Source: Dichetophora obliterata
Taxonomy: Eukaryota; Arthropoda; Insecta; Diptera; Sciomyzidae
Reading direction: 5' to 3'
NCBI GenBank assembly: GCA_963920525.1
Contig: OY986436.1
Span: 32,219,574-32,283,573 of the forward strand
Length of the DNA stretch: 64,000 bases
Shown: piece after piece, positions 52,936-64,000 of the stretch
How the letters are laid out: each line of letters starts with the position of its first letter
Position numbering within the stretch: the first letter of the stretch is position 1
Notes under the pieces: generated by a model
What the model saw: only the letters and a program-made list of their open reading frames with translations
Databases searched by the model: none
Told to the model about the DNA's origin: nothing
Translations under genes and position numbers: made by a program

Positions 52936-55900
52936 ATGAATCATAGTTTTTGACGTGGTTTTTTGCGATTTTTTTGATTTTTTAGCCATAACTTCTAAAC
53001 CATACATCATAAAAGGACGATTTATGCATCAAAATGTTTCTTAAGCTACTGCCCACAAGACTGTATCCTTAAAATAATTTTAAACATTAGATTTCATGTT
53101 AATTTCATGTGCCCTTTTTTGTCAATTTTTATTTTTTTTATTTATTTTCTAAAATAAAAACTACATATCAGATAAGGACGATTCATGCATTAAAATGAGC
53201 ACCAGGTCCTCGTCCTTAAGAAGGGATACTCCTTTGTCCAAATGCCGTTTGCTCTATCTCTTGTAGTTTAGGAGTTGTAGAACACTTTTTGGAGTGGAAG
53301 CTGGCCAAAAACATGTGCTTTTTCCGTCATAACTCCCAAACCATACATCCTACAAGGACGATTTATACACCAAATTGTTTCTAATACATATATACACAAG
53401 ACTGCAAATTCAGAAAAAAGTTTTCTGGAATTTGATTTTTTTTCAAGAATCTTAGTTAAAATTTTTTACATGAATCATAGTTTTCGACGTGGTTTTTTGC
53501 GTTTTTTTTTATTTTTTAGCCATAACTTCTAAACCATACATCATAAAAGGACGATTTATGCATCAAAATGTTCCTTAAGCTACTGCCCACAAGACTGTAT
53601 CCTTAAAATAATTTGAAAAATTAGATTTCATGTTAATTTCATGTGCCCTTTTTTGTCAATTTTTATTTTTTTTATTTATTTTCTAAAATAAAAACTACAT
53701 ATCAGATAAGGACGATTCATGCATTAAAATGAGCACCAGGTCCTCGTCCTTAAGAAGGGATACTTTTTTGGCCAAATGCCGTTTGCTCTATCTCTTGTAG
53801 TTTAGGAGTTGTAGAACACTTTTTGGAGTGGAAGCTGGCCAAAAACATGTGTTTTTTCCGTCATAACTCCCAAACCATACATCCTACAAGGACGATTTAT
53901 ACACCAAATTGTTTCTAATACATATATACACAAGACTGCAAATTCAGAAAAAAGTTTTCTGGAATTTGATTTTTTTTCAAGAATCTTAGTTAAAATTTTT
54001 TACATGAGTCATAGTTTTTGACGTGGTTTTTTGCGATTTTTTTGATTTTTTAGCCATAACTTCTAAACCATACATCATAAAAGGACGATTTATGCATCAA
54101 AATGTTCCTTAAGCTACTGCCCACAAGACTGTATCCTTAAAATAATTTGAAAAATTAGATTTCATGTTAATTTCATGTGCCCTTTTTTGTCAATTTTTAT
54201 TTTTTTTATTTATTTTCTAAAATAAAAACTACATATCAGATAAGGACGATTCATGCATTAAAATGAGCACCAGGTCCTCGTCCTTAAGAAGGAATACTCC
54301 TTTGTCCAAATGCCGTTTGCTCTATCTCTTGTAGTTTAGGAGTTGTAGAACACTTTTTGGAGTGGAAGCTGGCCAAAAACATGTGCTTTTTCCGTCATAA
54401 CTCCCAAACCATACATCCTACAAGGACGATTTATACACCAAATTGTTTCTAATACATATATACACAAGACTGCAAATTCAGAAAAAAGTTTTCTGGAATT
54501 TGATTTTTTTTCAAGAATCTTAGTTAAAATTTTTTACATGAATCATAGTTTTTGACGTGGTTTTTTGCGATTTTTTTGATTTTTTAGCCATAACTTCTAA
54601 ACCATACATCATAAAAGGACGATTTATGCATCAAAATGTTCCTTAAGCTACTGCCCACAAGTCTGTATCCTTAAAATAATTTTAAAAATTAGATTTCATG
54701 TTAATTTCATGTGCCCTTTTTTGTCAATTTTTATTTTTTTAATTTATTTTCTAAAATAAAAACTACAAATCAGATAAGGACGATTCATGCATTAAAATGA
54801 GCACCAGGTCCTCGTCCTTAAGAAGGAATACTCCTTTGTCCAAATGCCGTTTGCTCTATCTCTTGTAGTTTAGGAGTTGTAGAACACTTTTTGGAGTGGA
54901 AGCTGGCCAAAAACATGTGTTTTTTTCCGTCATAACTCCCAAACCATACATCCTACAAGGACGATTTATACACCAAATTGTTTCTAATACATATATACAC
55001 AAGACTGCAAATTCAGAAAAAAGTTTTCTGGAATTTGATTTTTTTTCAAGAATCTTAGTTAAAATTTTTTACATGAATCATAGTTTTTGACGTGGTTTTT
55101 TGCGTTTTTTTTTATTTTTTAGCCATAACTTCTAAACCATACATCATAAAAGGACGATTTATGCATCAAAATGTTTCTTAAGCTACTGCCCACAAGACTG
55201 TATCCTTAAAATAATTTTAAAAATTAGATTTCATGTTAATTTCATGTGCCCTTTTTTGTCAATTTTTATTTTTTTTATTTATTTTCTAAAATAAAAACTA
55301 CATATCAGATAAGGACGATTCATGCATTAAAATGAGCACCAGGTCTTCGTCCTTAAGAAGGAATACTCCTTTGTCCAAATGCCGTTTGCTCTATCTCTTG
55401 TAGTTTAGGAGTTGTAGAACACTTTTTGGAGTGGAAGCTGGCCAAAAACATGTGCTTTTTCCGTCATAACTCCCAAACCATACATCCTACAAGGACGATT
55501 TATACACCAAATTGTTTCTAATACATATATACACAAGACTGCAAATTCAGAAAAAAGTTTTCTGGAATTTGATTTTTTTTCAAGAATATTAGTTAAAATT
55601 TTTTACATGAATCATAGTTTTTGACGTGGTTTTTTGCGATTTTTTTGATTTTTTAGCCATAACTTCTAAACCATACATCATAAAAGGACGATTAATGCAT
55701 CAAAATGTTTCTAAAGCTACTGCCCACAAGACTGTATCCTTAAAATAATTTTAAAAATTAGATTTCATGTTAATTTCATGTGCCCTTTTTTGTCAATTTT
55801 TATTTTTTTTATTTATTTTCTAAAATAAAAACTACATATCAGATAAGGACGATTCATGCATTAAAATAAGCACCAGGTCCTCGTCCATAAGGAGAAATAC

Positions 55901-58274
55901 TCCTTTGTCCAAATGCCGTTTGCTCTATCTCTTGTAGTTTAGGAGTTGTAGAACACTTTTTGGAGTGGAAGCTGGCCAAAAACATGTGCTTTTTCCGTCA
56001 TAACTCCCATACCATACATCCTACAAGAACGATTTATACACCAAATTGTTTCTAATACATATAAACACAAGACCGCATATTCAGAAAAAGTTTTCTGGAA
56101 TTTGATTTTTTTCAAGAATCTTAGTTAAAATTTTTTACATGAATCATAGTTTTTGACGTGGTTTTTTGCGATTTTTTTTATTTTTTAGCCATAACTTCTA
56201 AACCATACATCATAAAAGGACGATTTATGCATCAAAATGTTCCTTAAGCTACTGCCCACAAGACTGTATCCTTAAAATAATTTTAAAAATTAGATTTCAT
56301 GTTAATTTCATGTGCCTTTTTTTGTCAATTTTTATTTTTTTTATTTATTTTCTAAAATAAAAACTACATATCAGATAAGGACGATTCATGCATTAAAATG
56401 AGCACCAGGTCTTCGTCTTTAAGAAGGGATACTCCTTTGTCCAAATGCCGTTTGCTCTATCTCTTGTAGTTTAGGAGTTGTAGAACACTTTTTGGAGTGG
56501 AAGTTGGCCAAAAACATGTGCTTTTTCCGTCATAACTCCCAAACCATATATCCTACAATGACGATTTATACACCAAATTGTTTCTAATACATATATACAC
56601 AAGACTGTATATTCAGAAAAAAGTTTTCAGGAATTTGATTTTTTTTCAAGAATATTAGTTAAAATTTTTTACATGAATCATAGTTTTTGACGTGGTTTTT
56701 TGCGATTTTTTTGATTTTTTAGCCATAACTTCTAAACCATACATCATAAAAGGACGATTTATGCATCAAAATGTTCCTTAAGCTACTGCCCACAAGACTG
56801 TATCCTTAAAATAATTTTAAAAATTAGATTTCATGTTAATTTCATGTGCCTTTTTTTGTCAATTTTTATTTTTTTTATTTATTTTCTAAAATAAAAACTA
56901 CATATCAGATAAGGACGATTCATGCATTAAAATGAGCACCAGGTCTTCGTCTTTAAGAAGGGATACTCCTTTGTCCAAATGCCGTTTGCTCTATCTCTTG
57001 TAGTTTAGGAGTTGTAGAACACTTTTTGGAGTGGAAGTTGGCCAAAAACATGTGCTTTTTCCGTCATAACTCCCAAACCATATATCCTACAATGACGATT
57101 TATACACCAAATTGTTTCTAATACATATATACACAAGACTGTATATTCAGAAAAAAGTTTTCAGGAATTTGATTTTTTTTCAAGAATATTAGTTAAAATT
57201 TTTTACATGAATCATAGTTTTTGACGTGGTTTTTTGCGATTTTTTTGATTTTTTAGCCATAACTTCTAAACCATACATCATAAAAGGACGATTTATGCAT
57301 CAAAATGTTTCTTAAGCTACTGCCCACAAGACTGTATCCTTAAAATAATTTTAAAAATTAGATTTCATGTTAATTTCATGTGCCCTTTTTTGTCAATTTT
57401 TATTTTTTTTATTTATTTTCTAAAATAAAAACTACATATCAGATAAGGACGATTCATGCATTAAAATGAGCACCAGGTCCTCGTCCTTAAGAAGGGATAC
57501 TCCTTTGTCCAAATGCCGTTTGCTCTATCTCTTGTAGTTTAGGAGTTGTAGAACACTTTTTGGAGTGGAAGCTGGCCAAAAACATGTGCTTTTTCCGTCA
57601 TAACTCCCAAACCATACATCCTACAAGGACGATTTATACACCAAATTGTTTCTAATACATATATACACAAGACTGCATATTGAGAAAAAAGTTTTCTGGA
57701 ATTTGATTTTTTTTCAAGAATCTTAGTTAAAATTTTTTACATGAATCATAGTTTTTGACGTGGTTTTGTGCGATTTTTTTGATTTTTTAGCCATAACTTC
57801 TAAACCATACATCATAAAAGGACGATTTATGCATCAAAATGTTCCTTAAGCTACTGCCCACAAGACTGTATCCTTAAAATAATTTTAAAAACTAGATTTC
57901 ATGTTAATTTCATGTGCCCTTTTTTGTCAGAGTTTATTTTTTTTATTTATTTTCTAAAATAAAAACTACATATCAGATAAGGACGATTCATGCATTAAAA
58001 TGAGCACCAGGTCCTCGTCCTTAAGAAGGGATACTCCTTTGTCCAAATGCAGTTTGCTCTATCTCTTGTAGTTTAGAAGTTGTAGAACAATTTTTGGAGT
58101 GGAAGCTGGCCAAAAACATGTGCTTTTTCCGTCATAACTCCCAAACCATACATCCTACAAGGACGATTTATACACCAAATTGTTTCTAATACATATATAC
58201 ACAAGACTGCAAATTCAGAAAAAAGTTTTCTGGAATTTGATTTTTTTTCAAGAATCTTAGTTAAAATTTTTTAC

Positions 58275-58786
58275 ATGAATCATAGTTTTTGACGTGGTTT
58301 TTTGCGATTTTTTTGATTTTTTAGCCATAACTTCTAAACCATACATCATAAAAGGACGATTTATGCATCAAAATGTTCCTTAAGCTACTGCCCACAAGAC
58401 TGTATCCTTAAAATAATTTTAAAAACTAGATTTCGTGTTAATTTTATGTGCCCTTTTTTGTCAATTTTTATTTTTTTTATTTATTTTCTAAAATAAAAAC
58501 TACATATCAGACAAGGACAATTCATGCATTAAAATGAGCACCAGGTCCTCGTCCTTAAGAAGGGATACTCCTTTGTTCAAATGCCGTTTGCTCTATCTCT
58601 TGTAGTTTAGGAGTTGTAGAACACTTTTTGGAGTGGAAGCTGGCCAAAAACATGTGCTTTTTCCGTCATAACTCCCAAACCATACATCCTACAAGGACGA
58701 TTTATACACCAAATTGTTTCTAATATTGAGAAAAAAGTTTTCTGGAATTTGATTTTTTTTCAAGAATCTTAGTTAAAATTTTTTAC
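58275..58786 (+). repeat. 512-bp unit with 22-bp deletion in subunit C
   Basis: 'ttgtttctaat' is followed directly by 'attgag' near 58,720-58,730. The 22 bp 'acatatatac...gcat' that contain CACAAGACTG are missing. Both ends of the lost segment show 'at', which fits slippage or a microhomology deletion. The deletion is shared with the unit at 61,456. Confidence 0.9.
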
Positions 58787-61455
58787 ATGAATCATAGTTT
58801 TTGACGTGGTTTTGTGCGATTTTTTTGATTTTTTAGCCATAACTTCTAAACCATACATCATAAAAGGACGATTTATGCATCAAAATGTTCCTTAAGCTAC
58901 TGCCCACAAGACTGTATCCTTAAAATAATTTTAAAAACTAGATTTCATGTTAATTTCATGTGCCCTTTTTTGTCAATTTTTATTTTTTTTATTTATTTTC
59001 TAAAATAAAAACTACATATCAGATAAGGACGGTTCATGCATTAAAATGAGCACCAGGTCCTCGTCCTTAAGAAGGGATACTCCTTTGTCCAAATGCAGTT
59101 TGCTCTATCTCTTGTAGTTTAGGAGTTGTAGAACAATTTTTGGAGTGGAAGCTGGCCAAAAACATGTGCTTTTTCCGTCATAACTCCCAAACCATACATC
59201 CTACAAGGACGATTTATACACTAAATTGTTTCTAATACATATATACACAAGACTGCAAATTCAGAAAAAAGTTTTCTGGAATTTGATTTTTTTTCAAGAA
59301 TCTTTGTTAAAATTTTTTACATGAATCATAGTTTTTGACGTGGTTTTGTGCGATTTTTTTGATTTTTTAGCCATAACTTCTAAACCATACATCATAAAAG
59401 GACGATTTATGCATCAAAATGTTCCTTAAGCTACTGCCCACAAGACTGTATCCTTAAAATAATTTTAAAAACTAGATTTCATGTTAATTTCATGTGCCCT
59501 TTTTTGTCAATTTTTATTTTTTTTATTTATTTTCTAAAATAAAAACTACATATCAGATAAGGACGGTTCATGCATTAAAATGAGCACCAGGTCCTCGTCC
59601 TTAAGAAGGGATACTCCTTTGTCCAAATGCAGTTTGCTCTATCTCTTGTAGTTTAGGAGTTGTAGAACAATTTTTGGAGTGGAAGCTGGCCAAAAACATG
59701 TGCTTTTTCCGTCATAACTCCCAAACCATACATCCTACAAGGACGATTTATACACTAAATTGTTTCTAATACATATATACACAAGACTGCAAATTCAGAA
59801 AAAAGTTTTCTGGAATTTGATTTTTTTTCAAGAATCTTAGTTAAAATTTTTTACATGAATCATAGTTTTTGACGTGGTTTTTTGCGATTTTTTTGATTTT
59901 TTAGCCATAACTTCTAAACCATACATCATAAAAGGACAATTTATGCATCAAAATGTTCCTTAAGCTACTGCCCACAAGACTGTATCCTTAAAATAATTTG
60001 AAAAATTAGATTTCATGTTAATTTCATGTGCCCTGTTTTGTCAATTTTTATTTTTTTATTTATTTTCTAAATTAAAAACTACATATCAGATAAGGACGAT
60101 TCATGCATTGAAATGAGCACCAGGTCCTCGTCCTTAAGAACGGATACTCCTATGTCCAAATGCCGTTTGCTCTATCTCTTGTAGTTTAGGAGTTGTAGAA
60201 CAATTTTTGGAGTGGAAGCTGGCCAAAAACATGTGCTTTTTCCGTCATAACTCCCAAACCATACATTCTACAAGGACGATTTATACACCAAATTGTTTCT
60301 AATACATATATACACAAGACTGCAAATTCAGAAAAAAGTTTTCTGGAGTTTGATTTTTTTTCAAGAATCTTAGTTAAAATTTTTTACATGAATCATAGTT
60401 TTTGACGTGGTTTTTTGCGATTTTTTTTATTTTTTAGCCATAACTTCTAAACCATACATCATAAAAGGACGATTAATGCATCAAAATGTTCCTTAAGCTA
60501 CTGCCCACAAGACTGTATCCTTAAAATAATTTTAAAAATTAGATTTCATGTTAATTTCATGTGCCCTTTTTTGTCAATTTTTATTTTTTTTATTTATTTT
60601 CTAAAATAAAAACTACATATCAGATAAGGACGATTCATGCATTAAAATGAGCACCAGTTCTTCGTCCTTAAGAAGGGATACTCCTTTGTCCAAATGCCGT
60701 TTGCTCTATCTCTTGTAGTTTAGGAGTTGTAGAACACTTTTTGGAGTGGAAGCTGGCCAAAAACATGTGCTTTTTCCGTCATAACTCCCAAACCATACAT
60801 CCTACAAGGACGATTTATACACCAAATTGTTTCTAATACATATATACACAAGACTGCATATTGAGAAAAAAGTTTTCTGGAATTTGATTTTTTTTCAAGA
60901 ATCTTAGTTAAAATTTTTTACATGAATCATAGTTTTTGACGTGGTTTTGTGCGATTTTTTTGATTTTTTAGCCATAACTTCTAAACCATACATCATAAAA
61001 GGACGATTTATGCATCAAAATGTTCCTTAAGCTACTGCCCACAAGACTGTATCCTTAAAATAATTTTAAAAACTAGATTTCATGTTAATTTCATGTGCCC
61101 TTTTTTGTCAGAGTTTATTTTTTTTATTTATTTTCTAAAATAAAAACTACATATCAGATAAGGACGATTCATGCATTAAAATGAGCACCAGGTCCTCGTC
61201 CTTAAGAAGGGATACTCCTTTGTCCAAATGCAGTTTGCTCTATCTCTTGTAGTTTAGAAGTTGTAGAACAATTTTTGGAGTGGAAGCTGGCCAAAAACAT
61301 GTGCTTTTTCCGTCATAACTCCCAAACCATACATCCTACAAGGACGATTTATACACCAAATTGTTTCTAATACATATATACACAAGACTGCAAATTCAGA
61401 AAAAAGTTTTCTGGAATTTGATTTTTTTTCAAGAATCTTAGTTAAAATTTTTTAC

Positions 61456-61967
61456 ATGAATCATAGTTTTTGACGTGGTTTTTTGCGATTTTTTTGATTT
61501 TTTAGCCATAACTTCTAAACCATACATCATAAAAGGACGATTTATGCATCAAAATGTTCCTTAAGCTACTGCCCACAAGACTGTATCCTTAAAATAATTT
61601 TAAAAACTAGATTTCATGTTAATTTTATGTGCCCTTTTTTGCCAATTTTTATTTTTTTTATTTATTTTCTAAAATAAAAACTACATATCAGACAAGGACA
61701 ATTCATGCATTAAAATGAGCACCAGGTCCTCGTCCTTAAGAAGGGATACTCCTTTGTTCAAATGCCGTTTGCTCTATCTCTTGTAGTTTAGGAGTTGTAG
61801 AACACTTTTTGGAGTGGAAGCTGGCCAAAAACATGTGCTTTTTCCGTCATAACTCCCAAACCATACATCCTACAAGGACGATTTATACACCAAATTGTTT
61901 CTAATATTGAGAAAAAAGTTTTCTGGAATTTGATTTTTTTTCAAGAATCTTAGTTAAAATTTTTTAC
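61456..61967 (+). repeat. Second copy of the 512-bp unit
   Basis: This unit has the same 22-bp loss as the unit at 58,275, inherited through the 3,181-bp repeat. It differs from that copy by 'tttttgccaat' near 61,640 and a normal 'tttcatg' near 61,613, where the first copy has 'tttcgtg' near 58,432. Confidence 0.9.
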
Positions 61968-63567
61968 ATGAATCATAGTTTTTGACGTGGTTTTGTGCGA
62001 TTTTTTGATTTTTTAGCCATAACTTCTAAACCATACATCATAAAAGGACGATTTATGCATCAAAATGTTCCTTAAGCTACTGCCCACAAGACTGTATCCT
62101 TAAAATAATTTTAAAAATTAGATTTCATGTTAATTTCATGTGCCCTTTTTTGTCAATTTTTATTTTTTTTATTTATTTTCTAAAATAAAAACTACATATC
62201 AGATAAGGACGGTTCATGCATTAAAATGAGCACCAGGTCCTCGTCCTTAAGAAGGGATACTCCTTTGTCCAAATGCAGTTTGCTCTATCTCTTGTAGTTT
62301 AGGAGTTGTAGAACAATTTTTGGAGTGGAAGCTGGCCAAAAACATGTGCTTTTTCCGTCATAACTCCCAAACCATACATCCTACAAGGACGATTTATACA
62401 CTAAATTGTTTCTAATACATATATACACAAGACTGCAAATTCAGAAAAAAGTTTTCTGGAATTTGATTTTTTTTCAAGAATCTTAGTTAAAATTTTTTAC
62501 ATGAATCATAGTTTTTGACGTGGTTTTTTGCGATTTTTTTGATTTTTTAGCCATAACTTCTAAACCATACATCATAAAAGGACAATTTATGCATCAAAAT
62601 GTTCCTTAAGCTACTGCCCACAAGACTGTATCCTTAAAATAATTTGAAAAATTAGATTTCATGTTAATTTCATGTGCCCTGTTTTGTCAATTTTTATTTT
62701 TTTATTTATTTTCTAAATTAAAAACTACATATCAGATAAGGACGATTCATGCATTGAAATGAGCACCAGGTCCTCGTCCTTAAGAACGGATACTCCTATG
62801 TCCAAATGCCGTTTGCTCTATCTCTTGTAGTTTAGGAGTTGTAGAACAATTTTTGGAGTGGAAGCTGGCCAAAAACATGTGCTTTTTCCGTCATAACTCC
62901 CAAACCATACATTCTACAAGGACGATTTATACACCAAATTGTTTCTAATACATATATACACAAGACTGCAAATTCAGAAAAAAGTTTTCTGGAGTTTGAT
63001 TTTTTTTCAAGAATCTTAGTTAAAATTTTTTACATGAATCATAGTTTTTGACGTGGTTTTTTGCGATTTTTTTTATTTTTTAGCCATAACTTCTAAACCA
63101 TACATCATAAAAGGACGATTAATGCATCAAAATGTTCCTTAAGCTACTGCCCACAAGACTGTATCCTTAAAATAATTTTAAAAATTAGATTTCATGTTAA
63201 TTTCATGTGCCCTTTTTTGTCAATTTTTATTTTTTTTATTTATTTTCTAAAATAAAAACTACATATCAGATAAGGACGATTCATGCATTAAAATGAGCAC
63301 CAGGTCCTCGTCCTTAAGAAGGGATACTCCTTTGTCCAAATGCCGTTTGCTCTATCTCTTGTAGTTTAGGAGTTGTAGAACACTTTTTGGAGTGGAAGCT
63401 GGCCAAAAACATGTGCTTTTTCCGTCATAACTCCCAAACCATACATCCTACAAGGACGATTTATACACCAAATTGTTTCTAATACATATATACACAAGAC
63501 TGCAAATTCAGAAAAAAGTTTTCTGGAGTTTGATTTTTTTTCAAGAATCTTAGTTAAAATTTTTTAC

Positions 63568-63587
63568 ATGAATCATACACTCTAAAT
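63568..63587. other. Right edge of the satellite array
   Basis: The last landmark 'atgaatcata' starts at 63,568. The next expected base is G ('catagttttt'), but the sequence turns to 'cactctaaat' at 63,578, and no later stretch resembles the unit. The final units are as intact and uniform as internal ones. No target-site duplication or transposon end is visible at the junction. Confidence 0.9.
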
Positions 63588-63627
63588 AATAATTGCAAAC
63601 TTACTATCAATATCATACTAATTTTTC

Positions 63628-63641
63628 GTTGGAATTCCAAC
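63628..63641. repeat. 14-bp perfect palindrome
   Basis: GTTGGAATTCCAAC reads the same on both strands. Together with the preceding bases it gives TTTCGTTGGAA, which equals the first 11 positions of the mammalian CENP-B box consensus as I recall it. The required CGGG half is absent, so this is not a CENP-B box. A chance match is likely. Confidence 0.5.
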
Positions 63642-63834
63642 TAATGTGTAATTTTACTATTAATTTTATATTGATCTTTGAGTTTTTACCACTAAACACA
63701 ATTCTTAGCAAAATTAAACAACAAATGTTGAACTTTGCTGCAATATCAATTGCAATGTTTTATATTACTAAATAAATTGAATTAAAAGTGAGCAGATACT
63801 TTCAACACATGCTCATTCGAGTCGGCTTGTCAGT

Positions 63835-63849
63835 GAGTGAAGATCACTC
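63835..63849. repeat. Short hairpin, 6-bp stem
   Basis: GAGTGA at 63,835-63,840 pairs perfectly with TCACTC at 63,844-63,849 across the loop AGA. No T run follows immediately that would suggest a terminator function, and none is expected in a eukaryote. It is a structural observation only. Confidence 0.4.
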
Positions 63850-63954
63850 TTTAAAAATTTTTTGGTTTTAATTAAAAAAGTTTAGAAAAATACGTTTTGC
63901 GATAGAAGTTTGTTAAGTGTTAAGTTGTTAACAGTTAAATGAAAATAACATGTT

Positions 63955-63990
63955 AATAAATAAATAAAGACCTTAAAAAAAAACAAAAAA
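63955..63990 (+). other. AATAAA cluster followed by A-rich run
   Basis: Three overlapping AATAAA hexamers start at 63,955, 63,959 and 63,963. A run of nine A starts at 63,975, and a second run of six A follows after one C. This is the layout of a polyadenylation signal and a retroposed A tail, but A+T-rich DNA gives such patterns often. No upstream coding region or element body is seen, so the call is weak. Confidence 0.25.
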
Positions 63991-64000
63991 TGCCTGGGTT

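Larger units (their letters stand above)
46560..58270 (+). repeat. Higher-order repeat, 5,786 bp (11 units), two tandem copies
   Basis: The period equals 11 units minus the 87-bp deletion. Pairs exactly 5,786 bp apart include the landmark after the deletion (47,150/52,936), 'tttcgacg' (47,698/53,484), the long-T units (49,110/54,896) and 'tcagagttta' (52,141/57,927). The match begins after 'gaagttgtagaacaat' near 52,290, which differs from 46,505. It ends where 52,489 reads 'atgagtc' but 58,275 reads 'atgaatc'. In the second copy one unit ('tctttaag' at 56,416) is doubled at 56,950 while another (the 'cccatacc' to 'agttcttcg' stretch of 51,290-51,700) is absent. The total length is unchanged. 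Confidence 0.88.
57480..63295 (+). repeat. Higher-order repeat, 3,181 bp, two copies, second one unit shorter
   Basis: 'gcatattgag' (about 57,675/60,856), 'tcagagttta' (57,927/61,108) and 'taatattgag' (58,721/61,902) are each 3,181 bp apart, that is six units minus a 22-bp deletion and one further base. After that point the spacing drops to 2,646 bp ('ccctgttttg' at 60,031/62,677). The first copy has two successive GGACGG/'tacactaaattg' units (about 59,030 and 59,563), and the second has one (about 62,208). The second copy runs almost to the end of the array. Confidence 0.85.
1..63577 (+). repeat. Satellite DNA array, 534-bp unit, about 120 head-to-tail copies
   Basis: The same 534-bp unit repeats without interruption and always in the same orientation. 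The landmark 'atgaatc' occurs at 1, 535, 1069 and 1603, and later at 16,378, 33,999, 47,150 and 63,568. Adding back the visible deletions (about 172, 95, 87, 87, 22, 22, 10 and 5 bp) to the 63,567 bp between first and last landmark gives almost exactly 120 units. Units differ by scattered single bases and T-run lengths; most look 97% or more alike by eye. No transposon, gene or inverted unit interrupts the array. There is no coding potential: every frame meets stops within each unit even though 534 is divisible by three. This is classical satellite organisation, usually found in pericentromeric or other heterochromatin. The location and any function are inference. The array is probably longer, because the window opens inside it. 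Confidence 0.98.
63578..64000. other. Unique A+T-rich flank, no gene recognised
   Basis: These 423 bp show no similarity to the satellite. An open frame of 60 codons at 63,593-63,775 starts with TTG, has low-complexity composition and no recognisable domain, so I do not call it a gene. Short features visible are a 14-bp palindrome at 63,628, a hairpin at 63,835, three TGTTAA motifs at 63,911, 63,918 and 63,926, and an AATAAA cluster with an A-rich run from 63,955. The flank could be intergenic DNA or the end of an old transposable element; the sequence alone does not decide. Confidence 0.7.

Noticed and set aside
1..63577. CRISPR array or other prokaryotic direct-repeat system
   Set aside because: The repeats are 534 bp with no unique spacers between them, and no associated genes are present.
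1..63577. Hammerhead ribozyme embedded in the satellite unit
   Set aside because: I searched the unit by eye on both strands for the CTGANGA core and found none.
1..63577. Internal tandem repeat of a transposon, or nested retroelement array
   Set aside because: No terminal repeats, target-site duplications or coding remnants are visible; the unit repeats evenly and in one orientation.
63624..63641. CENP-B box in the flank
   Set aside because: Only the left half (TTTCGTTGGAA) matches; the CGGG part needed for binding is missing, and the site is outside the array and single-copy.
63593..63775. 60-codon frame in the flank
   Set aside because: It starts with TTG, has low-complexity A+T-driven composition and no recognisable domain or gene context.
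63830..63840. Splice donor at 'cagtgagtga'
   Set aside because: It lacks the GG at the exon-intron join of the usual consensus, and no coding exon precedes it.

Overview
This window contains no recognisable gene. Positions 1-63,577 are one uninterrupted head-to-tail satellite array, and positions 63,578-64,000 are non-repetitive, A+T-rich flanking DNA. The long homogeneous array, the absence of any protein-like reading frame, the many T tracts and the A+T-rich base composition (roughly 70% by eye) all indicate a eukaryotic nuclear genome, most likely constitutive heterochromatin. The species cannot be named from the sequence. An arthropod would fit, but that is only a guess.

The basic unit is 534 bp. 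Successive copies of the landmark 'atgaatc' fall at 1, 535, 1069 and 1603. Adding back the recognisable deletions gives about 120 units, all in the same orientation. The unit is itself an ancient trimer: three diverged subunits (A about 161 bp, B about 180 bp, C about 193 bp; mean 178 bp), each built around the same box, AAGGACGATTYAT followed by RCAYYAAA. A and C also share CACAAGACTG exactly 39 bp after the box. Each unit carries a run of four T tracts at near-helical spacing, a second T-tract cluster, and a 9-bp inverted repeat around the B box.

Above the unit level there is a layered higher-order structure, read from shared single-base variants and deletions. The periods seen are 2,498 bp (from 1), 4,804 bp (about 3,710-13,345, 9 units, two copies), 1,068 bp dimers (about 14,400-16,950 and 29,400-31,500), 3,202 bp (about 16,990-26,600, 6 units, up to three copies), 1,603 bp (about 24,930-28,130), a 3,192-bp-spaced duplication (about 36,860-41,930), 1,515 bp (about 45,700-48,730, including an 87-bp deletion), 5,786 bp (about 46,560-58,270, 11 units, two copies) and 3,181 bp (about 57,480-63,295). 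Adjacent copies are almost identical, so the amplifications are recent and nested. Block limits are by-eye estimates, good to about 100 bp.

The array stops abruptly at 63,577 after a normal unit. The last 423 bp hold a 14-bp perfect palindrome, a small hairpin, a TGTTAAG short repeat and an AATAAA cluster followed by an A-rich run, but no supportable gene. The few short open frames (60-80 codons) are chance openings in the repeat. The most informative observations are the trimeric origin of the unit, the nested higher-order repeats, deletion junctions carrying reverse-complement filler, mosaic units that record sequence exchange, and the sharp array edge.
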